A DNA stretch of 64,000 bases from Alistipes senegalensis (GTDB lineage Bacteria; Bacteroidota; Bacteroidia; Bacteroidales; Rikenellaceae), in assembly GCA_023664045.1 (NCBI GenBank), contig JAMPGH010000001.1:1816626-1880625 (forward strand), given 5' to 3'. Positions 1 through 8,346 of the stretch are shown here, piece after piece; the stretch's first letter is position 1; the number at the start of each line of letters is the position of its first letter. A program made the translations under genes and the position numbers. Under the pieces are notes generated by a model, which saw only the letters and a list, made by a program, of their open reading frames with translations, did not search any database and was not told the DNA's origin.

Positions 1-2
1 AA

Positions 3-629
3 GAATTCGAAGCGGAGATACTGACGCTCATAGGCGACAACGAATACCGGCGCCATACCTATAAATATGAACACCCCAACGACATCGCCCGTCGCACCAG
101 CGGCTACAGCCCGGCCGATCTGACGCCGCTGCTCGGCAACGAAGAGGAGAACGTGTTCATCATCATGGCCGACAACGAAATCGACGTGGACCGCATTCTG
201 GCTGCGCTGGCATCGGCCGACACGAGCATCACCGCCCGCGGCCAACATGTTCCGAATTTCGTTGTGCTGGGCAACGCCCGCTGGAACCGCTACGGCAATA
301 TCGACCGCACCATGTTCTTCAAGGACCGCACGATCTTTCTCTCGACCTACCACGCCAAGCGGGACAACGCCGTCGTGAAAGCGTTCGACGGGGCTTACAT
401 CCGGGCGTTCAATGCTCTGCCGACACTCTATTCCTACCGGGGTTTCGACACGGCGATGATCTTCCTGCCGGCGATGTACAACGACATCGAGTACGACATG
501 GAGGGACGTCGCTACACCCCCCTGCAGACCTCCTACGTCTTCGGACAGGACGGCGTGCGCCACAACCATGTCAACCGCAACTGGACCCGCGTGAACTACC
601 AGTCCGACTACACCATCACCATCGAATAA
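3..629 (+). CDS. C-terminal part of a periplasmic-binding-fold (type 1) protein, 5' truncated by window
   Basis: The reading frame is open from base 3, so the gene starts upstream of the window; the GTG near 153 is internal. The visible ~208 residues look like the second lobe of a type 1 periplasmic binding protein: FVVLGNARWNRYGNID resembles the 'G.p.W..y' strand of the family, followed by a tyrosine-rich substrate-cleft segment (YSYRGFDTAMIFLPAMYND). In Bacteroidota such lobes occur in LysM-plus-binding-protein lipoproteins, but no LysM repeat is visible here because the N-terminus is missing. It ends 3 bases before rex, probably the same operon. Family assignment is by resemblance only. 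Confidence 0.5.
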   Translation, partial: EFEAEILTLIGDNEYRRHTYKYEHPNDIARRTSGYSPADLTPLLGNEEENVFIIMADNEIDVDRILAALASADTSITARGQHVPNFVVLGNARWNRYGNIDRTMFFKDRTIFLSTYHAKRDNAVVKAFDGAYIRAFNALPTLYSYRGFDTAMIFLPAMYNDIEYDMEGRRYTPLQTSYVFGQDGVRHNHVNRNWTRVNYQSDYTITIE

Positions 630-632
630 ACT

Positions 633-1280
633 ATGGCTACGCTGACCAACGGGATCCCCGAGAAAACGATCGAACGGCTGAGCGAGTACCGCCGCACGCT
701 GCTGGCCAGCCACCGGCAGGGCATCACGCACATCTTCTCGCACGTGCTGGCCGGCATCCACGGCATCACAGCCGTGCAGGTGCGCCGCGACCTGATGCTG
801 ATCGGCTTTTCGAGCGACACGAAGAAAGGCTACGACGTGCAGGTGCTGATCGAATACATCAGCAAGATCCTCGACAGCCCGGCGCCGATGAACATCGCCG
901 TACTGGGCATGGGTCATCTGGGGCAGGCCATCACCAAATATTTCAACGGCAAGGGACTCAATCTGAAGATCACGGCGGCGTTCGACGTCGATCCCGAGAA
1001 AGTCGGCCGGACGATCGACGGCATTCCCTGCTACCACATGAACACGTTCGAGCATATGGTCGAGGATCGCGACATCTCGATCGTGATCCTCTCCTCGCCG
1101 ACGAAAGTGGCCTCGGAGCTGGTGCTGCCGATCATCAACGCCGGCATCAAGGGCGTGCTCAATTTCACCTCCACGCCGCTGAACTTCCCGCAGGGCATCG
1201 TCGTCGAGAACTACGACATCACCACGCTGCTCGAAAAGGTCGCCTACTTCGTCAAGGAGAACGACGCCTCCAACTCGTAG
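633..1280 (+). CDS. rex: Redox-sensing transcriptional repressor Rex
   Basis: Rex senses the NADH/NAD+ ratio and represses fermentation and respiration genes when NADH is low. The 215 residues match the usual length. An N-terminal winged helix (roughly residues 1-75) is followed by a Rossmann domain starting IAVLGMGHLGQAI (GxGxxG, about residue 88) and the domain-swap C-terminal helix (TTLLEKVAYFVKEN). It begins 4 bases after the preceding stop and ends 4 bases before the FMN adenylyltransferase-like gene, so the redox sensor and a flavin-cofactor enzyme appear to be co-transcribed. No Rex operator was identified. Confidence 0.93.
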   Translation: MATLTNGIPEKTIERLSEYRRTLLASHRQGITHIFSHVLAGIHGITAVQVRRDLMLIGFSSDTKKGYDVQVLIEYISKILDSPAPMNIAVLGMGHLGQAITKYFNGKGLNLKITAAFDVDPEKVGRTIDGIPCYHMNTFEHMVEDRDISIVILSSPTKVASELVLPIINAGIKGVLNFTSTPLNFPQGIVVENYDITTLLEKVAYFVKENDASNS

Positions 1281-1284
1281 CGCA

Positions 1285-1845
1285 ATGCGGATCTTTCAGG
1301 GTTTCGAAGCGCTGCCCGAATTCCGGCATGCCGCGGCGACCGTCGGATCGTTCGACGGCGTACACCTCGGACACCGAGCGTTGCTCGACCGATTGACGGC
1401 CGAAGCCCGGGCCGCAGGAGGGGAGAGCGTCGTACTGACGTTCGAGCCACATCCGCGCATCACGCTGGGTCGCAGCGAGGGGCTGCAACTACTGACGGCC
1501 CCCGAAGAGAAAAGCGCGTTGCTGGCAAAGTTGGGCATCGACAACCTCATAGTCATCCCGTTCGACCGGGCATTCAGCGCCCTCTCGGGCCGCGAGTTCA
1601 TCGAACGCTGCATCTGCGGCGCCGTGGGAGCCGAGACGCTGATCGTAGGTTATAACCACCGCTTCGGCCACGACCGTCTCGGGGCCGACGAGATCGAAGC
1701 GCTGGGACTGCTGCGGGTGGTGCGGGTCGACGAATGCCGCATCGGAGGCGAGCATGTCAGTTCGACGGTGATCCGCCGGCTACTCGACGAAGGCCGGGTC
1801 GCGGAGGCCGAGCGGCTGCTGGGACATTCCCTGAATGAAAAATGA
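1285..1845 (+). CDS. Single-domain FMN adenylyltransferase (RibF-like, no riboflavin kinase domain)
   Basis: This is the adenylyltransferase half of bacterial RibF, which makes FAD from FMN and ATP. Visible motifs are SFDGVHLGH (nucleotidyltransferase GxHxGH, residue ~22), FEPHPR, VGYNHRFGHDRLG and SSTVIRRLL. Canonical RibF is about 310 residues with a C-terminal riboflavin kinase domain; this protein stops at residue 186, right where the linker to the kinase would start (LLGHSLNEK). No kinase-like coding sequence follows; an intergenic repeat does. It may be a genuine single-domain enzyme or a truncated paralogue. A full-length RibF elsewhere in the genome would be expected. Confidence 0.82.
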   Translation: MRIFQGFEALPEFRHAAATVGSFDGVHLGHRALLDRLTAEARAAGGESVVLTFEPHPRITLGRSEGLQLLTAPEEKSALLAKLGIDNLIVIPFDRAFSALSGREFIERCICGAVGAETLIVGYNHRFGHDRLGADEIEALGLLRVVRVDECRIGGEHVSSTVIRRLLDEGRVAEAERLLGHSLNEK

Positions 1846-2029
1846 AGAATCGAGCGGTTCCGGAATGTCCGATACCGATTCTTCGACCTGCTCGATCCCG
1901 CCTGAGCGTAAAATCGCACGCCACAATCCGGTCAAAAGCAGATACAGGTACCTCGATTCCTAATTCGACGATCATATACATGGATGTACCGACGGTTCGA
2001 GGTTCCGATTTTTTTTCGAATCTCCGACC

Positions 2030-2155
2030 TGAGGCCCCCTCCTCAAAGGGGATGCGGGAGAGGGTCAAACTGGACACGACGCCGAAGGCAGCGAGCTACA
2101 GCGGCCGGAATCGAAAACGAGGGGCGGAGAAATGCTGGTACAATATATATAGAGC
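2030..2155 (+). repeat. Intergenic repeat family 1, copy A
   Basis: Similar to 2645-2765 in the same orientation. Shared blocks are CCCCTCCTC with AAAGG, then GTC.AAC.TG.A.ACGACGCCG, GCTACA.CGG.CGGA, GAAAA.CG and AAATGC.GGTACA. Its complement reads as an open frame in both copies, with short shared stretches (FS.P.VVA), suggesting a decayed or structured element rather than random spacer. It fills most of the 344-base gap between the FMN adenylyltransferase and thioesterase genes; no gene is seen in that gap. Confidence 0.65.
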
Positions 2156-2189
2156 CTAATTTTTCATCTTTAATTCTTAATTCGGAAAC

Positions 2190-2603
2190 ATGCACTCTTT
2201 CGACTGTTCCGTCCGCGTGTGGTACAAGCACACCGATCAGATGGGAATCTGCCACCACTCCAACTACATCTGCTACTACGAAGCGGCCCGCAGCGAATGG
2301 ATGCGCGCGCTGGGCCTGCCTTTCTCGGAGGTCGAACGCCGCGGCATCATGATGCCCATCCTCGAAGTGCAGTCCAAGTACCTGCGGCCCGCCCGCTACG
2401 ACGAACTGCTGACCGTGCGGATCCGGCTCAAGGAGCGGCCGACGGCCCGCATTACGTTCCTCTACGAAATCTACAACGAACAGGGCGACCTGCTCAACAC
2501 CGGCATGACGCAGTTGGGATTCATCCATAGCGACACGCGCCGGCCCTGCCGCTGCCCCGAGTGGTTCGCGCAGCTGCTCGACGAACAACCGGCGAACGAC
2601 TGA
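2190..2603 (+). CDS. Acyl-CoA thioesterase, 4-hydroxybenzoyl-CoA thioesterase-like hotdog fold
   Basis: A 137-residue single-hotdog protein. The N-terminal signature WYKHTDQMGICHHSNY corresponds to the family's Y.DTD..G..yh..Y catalytic segment, with the active-site Asp in HTDQ. Cytosolic thioesterases of this type hydrolyse acyl-CoA esters; the substrate cannot be told from sequence. The start is the ATG after an A+T-rich leader (TTCGGAAAC). The gene stands alone between two copies of the same intergenic repeat. Confidence 0.85.
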   Translation: MHSFDCSVRVWYKHTDQMGICHHSNYICYYEAARSEWMRALGLPFSEVERRGIMMPILEVQSKYLRPARYDELLTVRIRLKERPTARITFLYEIYNEQGDLLNTGMTQLGFIHSDTRRPCRCPEWFAQLLDEQPAND

Positions 2604-2644
2604 ATCCGGAGGGACTTTCCGGAAGTTCGATGCGGTTCGGCGTT

Positions 2645-2765
2645 CCGCCCCAAGTCCCCTCCTCGGAAAGGACTTGGGTCGAACCTGAATACGACGCCGG
2701 AAGCGACAGCTACAACGGTCGGATTTGAAAATCGGGGCGAAAAATGCCGGTACATTAAAGTATAC
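2645..2765 (+). repeat. Intergenic repeat family 1, copy B
   Basis: Second copy of the element at 2030-2155, most similar over 2690-2753 (ACGACGCCGGAAGC through AATGCCGGTACA). Both copies end in an A+T-rich tail that precedes the next + strand gene. The remaining spacer to the phosphoesterase at 2883 shows no gene. Confidence 0.65.
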
Positions 2766-2882
2766 GATCGGGTATTCATTTCGTACCCAAAATTATCCTG
2801 TTCGTCGTCAAGAACCGATTCCGGACAGCCTGCCGGCCAAAAAGAGCAATTCCCTTCCGGCCGAATTTCGCATTTTTGCCGC

Positions 2883-3707
2883 ATGAACAAGGCAAAAACA
2901 ACATGCCGGCTCTTTCCGCTCGTACTCGCACTGGGGCTCGCATCGCTCCCGACAGCCTGTCAGGTCGAATATCATCCCTACGACACCCGGATTCGGGGCG
3001 ACAAGGGAATCAATGCCCGGAACATCGCCCGCATCGAAAGCGCCTGCGCCGGCAAAACGACCCTTCGCTTCGCCGTCGTCAGCGACACCCAACGCCGCTA
3101 CGACGAAACCCGGGAGGCCGTCGATCTGCTCAATCGGCGCGACGACCTCGACTTCGTGCTCCATACCGGCGACATCGCCGATTTCGGCATGCGCTCGGAA
3201 TTCGAACGGCAACGCAACATCCTGAACGAACTGCAAGTGCCGTACCTCGTTCTGATAGGCAACCACGATTGTCTGGCTACGGGCGAGGAGATCTTCATCC
3301 GGATTTTCGGCGACGTGAACTTCGCCTTCACGGCCGGCGATGTGCGTTTCATCTGCCTGAATACCAACTCGCTGGAATACGACCATAACTCGCCCGTCCC
3401 CGACTTCGGATTTCTCGGCCGGGAGATCGCCGATTTTCCGGCCGCAGCCCGGAAAACCGTCGTCGCCATGCACGCCGATCCGCTTTCCGAACAGTTCGAC
3501 CGCAATGTCGCACCCTTTTTCCAATACACGATCCGCCGGTTTCCGGACCTGCAATGCTGCATCCACGGTCATGGACACCGATTCCGCGCCGCCGATCTCT
3601 TCGAGGACGGCGTCATGTACTACGAATGCGCCGATGCGGGAAGCCGTTCGGTGCTGATTTTCACGATCGACGACAAAGGATACGACTATGAAATCGTGGA
3701 GTTTTAA
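2883..3707 (+). CDS. Calcineurin-like metallophosphoesterase lipoprotein
   Basis: 274 residues. An N-terminal signal peptide ends in a lipobox (LPTAC, Cys ~26), so the product is probably anchored in the envelope. All metallophosphoesterase motifs are present in order: VVSDTQ, HTGDIADFG (GDxxD), LIGNHD (GNHD), VVAMHADP (His) and IHGHGHRF (GHxH). The substrate is unknown. Its last 20 bases overlap the start of the following gene, which indicates translational coupling with a predicted outer-membrane protein. Confidence 0.86.
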   Translation: MNKAKTTCRLFPLVLALGLASLPTACQVEYHPYDTRIRGDKGINARNIARIESACAGKTTLRFAVVSDTQRRYDETREAVDLLNRRDDLDFVLHTGDIADFGMRSEFERQRNILNELQVPYLVLIGNHDCLATGEEIFIRIFGDVNFAFTAGDVRFICLNTNSLEYDHNSPVPDFGFLGREIADFPAAARKTVVAMHADPLSEQFDRNVAPFFQYTIRRFPDLQCCIHGHGHRFRAADLFEDGVMYYECADAGSRSVLIFTIDDKGYDYEIVEF

Positions 3708-4335
3708 GCACGCGGGGCTCCTGCTGGTCTGCTGCTTCGTGCTGCAGAGTGTTCCGGCACAGCAGCACGGCTGGCAACTCGACTTCCGCGCACATCGCGG
3801 CTACGAGGGTTGGGAGCGGACGATTCCCACCCATGCCAAAGCGCAATATGCCGGCGGCATGGGATTTCTGTCGTTCGGAGGCGGCTGGGACTACGGCCGC
3901 AAATGCCGCTGGGAGACCGACGTGATGATCGGGGTCCTGCCCGGCAGCTGCTCGGACCGGACGCATACCACCTTCACCCTCCGGCAGAACTACATTCCGT
4001 GGAGCATCCGGTGCTGCGAACGTTTCGCCATAGAACCTTTCGCTTGCGGACTCTATTTCACGCTGATTTCCGGGGAGGACTACTGGGTGAGAGAACCCGA
4101 TCGCTATCCCGGCTCGGGATATTATACTTTCACCTCGCGTCTCCGCTCGTATCTCTATGTCGGGCAGCGATTCACCTACTACCTCCAGCACGACGGCCCC
4201 TTGCGCGACATCACGCTCTATTACGAATTCAGCGCCAACGACCTCGACCTCATCGCCAAGTGCGCCAACCGATCGCTCGGCCTTGCCGACATGGTCTACT
4301 TCTCTTTCGGCATCAAATTCCAGCTGCTCCGGTAG
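3688..4335 (+). CDS. Predicted secreted, outer-membrane beta-barrel-like protein of unknown function
   Basis: 215 residues with a signal peptide ending SVPAQQ (~residue 25). The rest is rich in alternating aromatic/polar strands (YLYVGQRFTYYL, ITLYYEFSAND) and ends MVYFSFGIKFQLLR, as expected of a small outer-membrane barrel ending near a hydrophobic strand. No known family recognised. It starts inside the phosphoesterase gene, so the two are probably translated together and may act in the same envelope process. Confidence 0.65.
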   Translation: MKSWSFKHAGLLLVCCFVLQSVPAQQHGWQLDFRAHRGYEGWERTIPTHAKAQYAGGMGFLSFGGGWDYGRKCRWETDVMIGVLPGSCSDRTHTTFTLRQNYIPWSIRCCERFAIEPFACGLYFTLISGEDYWVREPDRYPGSGYYTFTSRLRSYLYVGQRFTYYLQHDGPLRDITLYYEFSANDLDLIAKCANRSLGLADMVYFSFGIKFQLLR

Positions 4336-4415
4336 GGGGATTTCCTCACCTTCGGGAACCGAGGCTACTCAACGAGCGGCCTTTCGGGCATCTGGAGCAG
4401 ACAATCGCGCAGCTC

Positions 4416-4443
4416 GCCGGTCCGTCAAGCCGGCCTCTTTTTT
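4416..4443 (+). terminator. Possible terminator after the phosphoesterase/OMP pair
   Basis: Short stem GCCGG...CCGGC with a 9-base loop followed by CTCTTTTTT. The stem is only 5 bp, so this is a weak call. Confidence 0.35.
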
Positions 4444-4466
4444 AATCCGAATCCGCCCGAAAGCCG

Positions 4467-4499
4467 AAAAAAAGAGTCCCGCTTCACGGCGGGACTCTT
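4467..4499 (-). terminator. Rho-independent terminator of htpG
   Basis: 11-bp stem AAGAGTCCCGC/GCGGGACTCTT with a 6-base loop; on the minus strand it is followed by a run of T (A-run at 4467-4473). It lies 37 bases past the htpG stop. Confidence 0.85.
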
Positions 4500-4535
4500 G
4501 CGTATGGGAGAGCGGCGAACCCGCCGCCCGGAAAC

Positions 4536-6596
4536 CTACTTTTCGATCAACGAGATGGAGCGCTGAATGAAATCCGTCAGATTCTTGCCCTTGAGCATAC
4601 CGTTGGTCAGCAGTGCCAGATCGATGATCTGCCGCACAAGGCGGTTGTCGCCGCCGATCTCCCGAAGCCGCTCGTTGCGCTCGTCGCGCAGGGTTACGAT
4701 CTTCTTCGACAGCTCCTCGCGTGCGGACTTCTCCTCGGGGGTAAGCTCCTCCTCCTTTTTATCCTTGACAACCTCCTCGAAACGTTTCTCCTCGCCGACA
4801 GCCGCATCGATCTTCTTGGTGATCGACTTCAGCTTGTCGCCGTAGGATTTCTCCACGTCGGCGAGAATATCGGCGACAATGGGGTGGTTGGCATTCACGG
4901 CGATGGTGAAGTTGTCGGGCATCTGGCCGTAGAACTGGCTCATACCTCCGCCGCCCGCCTGCGCCATCTCTTTCATACGGCGCATGAACTCGTTCTGCGT
5001 GATGACCACGGGCGCCTCGTCGGACGACATGGCTTCGAAAGAAATGTGGTAATGAATCTTCTCGTCGGCGGGCATCTGACTCTCGAAAACGGGCGTCAGA
5101 ATCTCCTGCTGAGCTTCCGTGAGAGCCATTTTCAGCTGCTCGTCCTTCTGAATGAGCTTGTCCGCCACATCGCTGTCGACACGCACGAAGCGAGTCGACT
5201 GATTCTTGGACTCGTACCAGTTGATGTAGTGGCTGTCCAGCTGGCCGTTCATTTCGAGCACATCGTAGCCCTTGCCTTTGGCCGCCTCGAGGAACGTATG
5301 CTTCTCTTCGGGATCGTCGACATAGAGGAAGACGAGCGTCTTGTTCTTGTCGGTCTGCGTATCCTTGACCAGCTCGGTGTACTCCTTAGGCGTGAAGTAC
5401 TTGCCCTCCACATTCTTCCAGAGCATGAAATCCGCGGCCTTCTCGGCGAACTTCTCGTCGGTGAGGATGCCGTACTGGATGAAGATCTTCAGATCGTCCC
5501 ATTTGGCCTCGTAGTCGGCGCGCATCGTCGTGAAGAGCTCCTGCAGCCGGTCGGCGACCTTGCGCGTGATGTAGCTCGAAATCTTCTTGACATTGCTGTC
5601 GCTCTGCAGGTAGCTGCGCGAGACGTTGAGCGGAATATCGGGCGAATCGATCACGCCGTGCAACAGCGTCAAGTACTCCGGCACGATGCCCTCGACCTGA
5701 TCCGTTACGAAAACCTGATTCGAGTAGAGCTGGATCTTGTTTTTCTGAATCTCGAAGTTGTTGCGGATCTTCGGGAAATAGAGAATACCCGTCAGGTGGA
5801 AAGGATAGTCGATGTTCAGGTGGATGTAGAACAACGGATCCTCGCTCATGGGGTAGAGTTCGCGATAAAACTCCTTGTATTGTTCTTCGGTGATCTCGGT
5901 CGGCTTGCGTGTCCAGAGCGGCTCGACGTTGTTGATGACATTATCCTTGTCGGTATCGACGTATTTGCCGTCCTTCCACTCCTTGACCTTGCCCGAAACG
6001 ATGGGCACGGGGAGGAAGCGGCAGTATTTTTTCAGCAGCTCGTCGATCTTCGACTGCTCGGCATATTCGAGCGTATCTTCGGCCAGATGCAATACGATCG
6101 ACGTGCCGCGGTCGCGGACCTCGGAAAGCTCCTCCATTTCGAACTCGGGCGTACCGGTGCAACTCCAGTGCACGGCTTTGGCTCCCTCCTTGTAGGACTG
6201 CGTGAAGATCTCGACCTTGTCGGCGACCATGAACGAGGAGTAGAAACCCAAACCGAAGTGGCCGATGATCGCCTGATTCTGATACTTGGCCATGAACTCC
6301 TCGGCGCCCGAGAAAGCGATCTGGTTGATATACTTGTCGACCTCGTCGGCCGTCATGCCGATACCGCGGTCGGTAACGGTGAGAGTCTTCTTCTCCTTGT
6401 CGACCTCGACGCGGACGGCCAGATCGCCCAGCTCGCCTTTCATTTCGCCGATCGACGAGAGGGTTTTCAGCTTCTGGGTGGCGTCGACGGCATTGGAGAT
6501 CAGCTCGCGCAGGAAGATTTCATGATCCGAGTAAAGGAATTTCTTGATTACGGGGAATATGTTCTCCGTAGTAACTCCGATTTTTCCGTTTTTCAT
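4536..6596 (-). CDS. htpG: Molecular chaperone HtpG (Hsp90 family)
   Basis: 686 residues, an ATP-dependent cytosolic chaperone. The N-terminal GHKL ATPase carries ELISNAVDA (ATP/Mg-binding Asn), DRGIGM and GHFGLGFYSSFMV. The middle and dimerisation domains follow (SRSYLQSD, client-binding region). The start is the ATG of MKNGKIGVTTENIFPV; the frame is open 204 bases further upstream but that extension is not Hsp90-like. The upstream 351 bases show no clear promoter for it, only the terminator of the epimerase gene. Confidence 0.96.
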   Translation of the reverse strand: MKNGKIGVTTENIFPVIKKFLYSDHEIFLRELISNAVDATQKLKTLSSIGEMKGELGDLAVRVEVDKEKKTLTVTDRGIGMTADEVDKYINQIAFSGAEEFMAKYQNQAIIGHFGLGFYSSFMVADKVEIFTQSYKEGAKAVHWSCTGTPEFEMEELSEVRDRGTSIVLHLAEDTLEYAEQSKIDELLKKYCRFLPVPIVSGKVKEWKDGKYVDTDKDNVINNVEPLWTRKPTEITEEQYKEFYRELYPMSEDPLFYIHLNIDYPFHLTGILYFPKIRNNFEIQKNKIQLYSNQVFVTDQVEGIVPEYLTLLHGVIDSPDIPLNVSRSYLQSDSNVKKISSYITRKVADRLQELFTTMRADYEAKWDDLKIFIQYGILTDEKFAEKAADFMLWKNVEGKYFTPKEYTELVKDTQTDKNKTLVFLYVDDPEEKHTFLEAAKGKGYDVLEMNGQLDSHYINWYESKNQSTRFVRVDSDVADKLIQKDEQLKMALTEAQQEILTPVFESQMPADEKIHYHISFEAMSSDEAPVVITQNEFMRRMKEMAQAGGGGMSQFYGQMPDNFTIAVNANHPIVADILADVEKSYGDKLKSITKKIDAAVGEEKRFEEVVKDKKEEELTPEEKSAREELSKKIVTLRDERNERLREIGGDNRLVRQIIDLALLTNGMLKGKNLTDFIQRSISLIEK

Positions 6597-6947
6597 CTTA
6601 TAGCGTTTTTTGGTTTTTCCGTTGCACACTCTCAGCACAAACCGTGTGCCAGTGCCCGATAACTGCCAGAATGGCAGAGAACGACTGACAAATGCGCAGA
6701 TCCGGCCCTGCGACGCCCCTTTTCCGGCAGAGACGACAAGAATCGCACGCAGCAATTCCGACAGCCCGACGATCCCTCCGGCTATCGGAGTTCCGGACAA
6801 AGCGCGAAAACCTCAAAATGCAGCTGGGAGCGGTCGATCCGGCGATTCGTCCCCACCAGGAAAAGCAGCCTGCCGCCGAAAAAAAGCCGCCCGGAATCGG
6901 GGCGGCTTTCGAAATCTTAAGACCGGTGCGATAAGGCCGCAACGCAG
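6597..6947. other. Intergenic region, htpG to epimerase
   Basis: 351 bases without a credible gene. It holds the epimerase-gene terminator (6879-6909) and the leader of htpG. No consensus TAnnTTTG box was found upstream of htpG. Confidence 0.6.
6879..6909 (-). terminator. Rho-independent terminator of the trxA/epimerase unit
   Basis: 10-bp perfect stem AAAGCCGCCC/GGGCGGCTTT with a 7-base loop, followed on the minus strand by seven T. Confidence 0.85.
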
Positions 6948-7940
6948 CTACTTTGCGTAGAGCTTGAAGTTCATCTTCCACTTGTCGCCCGGCGCGACGG
7001 AGCGGAAACCGGCGGCCTCGGGATCGGCGGCGTTGGGCGCATTGGTGATCCACGACTGCGGCTCGGGACAGCAGTAAGGCACCTGCCCGCCGTTGTTCCA
7101 GATCGTCCAGTAGGTCGTCTGCTCGTCCACCTCGTAGAACGTACGCACGCCCGTACGCCGGTTCTCGACCAGCGCACCCCGGAACGGCTTGCCATCGACG
7201 TCGATTTCGCCGAGCGTGAAGCCCGCTTCGATCGCCTCGCAGCCCGTTACGCGCAAACCGCCTTCGCGCAGCTTGGCGAACTTTTCAGAGAGAGGCAACT
7301 TTTTGCCGGTAGGCAAGTTGCGGTCATTCAACTCAACTTCTTCTTTAACTGCGACACGCATCGCATAATCCTCGTCGGAACCTCCGGCGAACGGAATGCG
7401 CAGGGGCGTATGGAACCCGACGCCGACGGGCATCGGCGTCCGGCTGCGATTAGAGAAGACGACCTCCTGCTCCAGCCCCGCGGCCGTGAGGCGGTAAACG
7501 ATCTTGCACTTGAATTCGTGGGGAAAATCCCGGAAGATCGCGTCGTTGGCGGCATTGGAGTAGTAACGGCACTCGATCACGACCTCTTCGTCGTTCTCCG
7601 CAGCCTTCGAGACGACGAACTGCTGGCTCTTGAGAATACCGTGGTGGTAGTTGTGCTCCTTTTCGATGGTGATAGGATATCGGTACGTGCGGCCGTCGAA
7701 CTCGTAACGGCCGTCCTCGATGCGGTTGGGCGGAAAAAGGATCGGCAGTCCGAAGATCTGAGGCCGGCTCCGGAAGGTCTCGACCTCGTCGGCCTCGGGC
7801 GTACGCAGAATCTCGACGCCCAACCGCGTATGGGCCAGCCGGACGAGGTTGGCGCCCACCGACGGAACGAGCAGCGCCGTATAATCGCCTTTGGAAAACT
7901 CCACGGCCTGCATGCCGTGGAAATCGACACTTCGGATCAT
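6948..7940 (-). CDS. Aldose 1-epimerase (galactose mutarotase) family protein
   Basis: 330 residues of the aldose-1-epimerase beta-sandwich. Visible family marks are PNRIEDGRYEFDG (sugar-binding Asn-Arg), YHHG (catalytic His), GVGFHTPLRIPF (second catalytic His) and a late Glu (GALVENRRTG). It interconverts the anomers of a hexose in the cytosol; the exact sugar is not set by the sequence. It begins one base after the thioredoxin stop, so the two are in one transcription unit. Confidence 0.84.
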   Translation of the reverse strand: MIRSVDFHGMQAVEFSKGDYTALLVPSVGANLVRLAHTRLGVEILRTPEADEVETFRSRPQIFGLPILFPPNRIEDGRYEFDGRTYRYPITIEKEHNYHHGILKSQQFVVSKAAENDEEVVIECRYYSNAANDAIFRDFPHEFKCKIVYRLTAAGLEQEVVFSNRSRTPMPVGVGFHTPLRIPFAGGSDEDYAMRVAVKEEVELNDRNLPTGKKLPLSEKFAKLREGGLRVTGCEAIEAGFTLGEIDVDGKPFRGALVENRRTGVRTFYEVDEQTTYWTIWNNGGQVPYCCPEPQSWITNAPNAADPEAAGFRSVAPGDKWKMNFKLYAK

Positions 7941-7941
7941 C

Positions 7942-8256
7942 TTACAGCAGATTTTCGATTTTGGCCTTCAAAGCCTCCTTCGACACGGCGCCCACCTGCT
8001 TGTCGACCACCTCGCCGCCCTTGAGGAAGACGATGGTCGGGATATTGCGCACGCCATACTTCATCGTGATTTCATCGTTCTCCTCGACGTCGCATTTGCC
8101 GATCAGAACCTTGCCCTCGTATTCGGCGGCCAATTCGTCCACGATCGGGGCGATCATCCGGCAGGGGCCGCACCATTCGGCCCAAAAATCGATGACGACG
8201 GGTTTCTCCTGTGCGAGAATCCCTTGATAGTTCTCCTTGTTAATTGCTAATGCCAT
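7942..8256 (-). CDS. trxA: Thioredoxin
   Basis: 104 residues with the WCGPC redox centre (~residues 30-34), the buried Asp (IDFWAEW) and the cis-Pro (NIPTIVFL). A disulfide reductant of the cytosol. The start is the ATG of MALAINKEN; an in-frame ATG 39 bases upstream would add residues not seen in thioredoxins. It lies 90 bases after dnaE on the same strand. Confidence 0.95.
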   Translation of the reverse strand: MALAINKENYQGILAQEKPVVIDFWAEWCGPCRMIAPIVDELAAEYEGKVLIGKCDVEENDEITMKYGVRNIPTIVFLKGGEVVDKQVGAVSKEALKAKIENLL

Positions 8257-8346
8257 AGATATTAAAGTATTAAGTTTATTTATATGAAGTATCAATTAAT
8301 ATAACGACGGTCTTCATCCGCATCGAACGGCCATACTTGAAGCAAT

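Noticed and set aside
1842..2159. Open frame after the FMN adenylyltransferase gene, considered as the missing kinase domain
   Set aside because: No riboflavin-kinase motif (GFPTAN) in any frame; the interval is largely intergenic repeat copy A.
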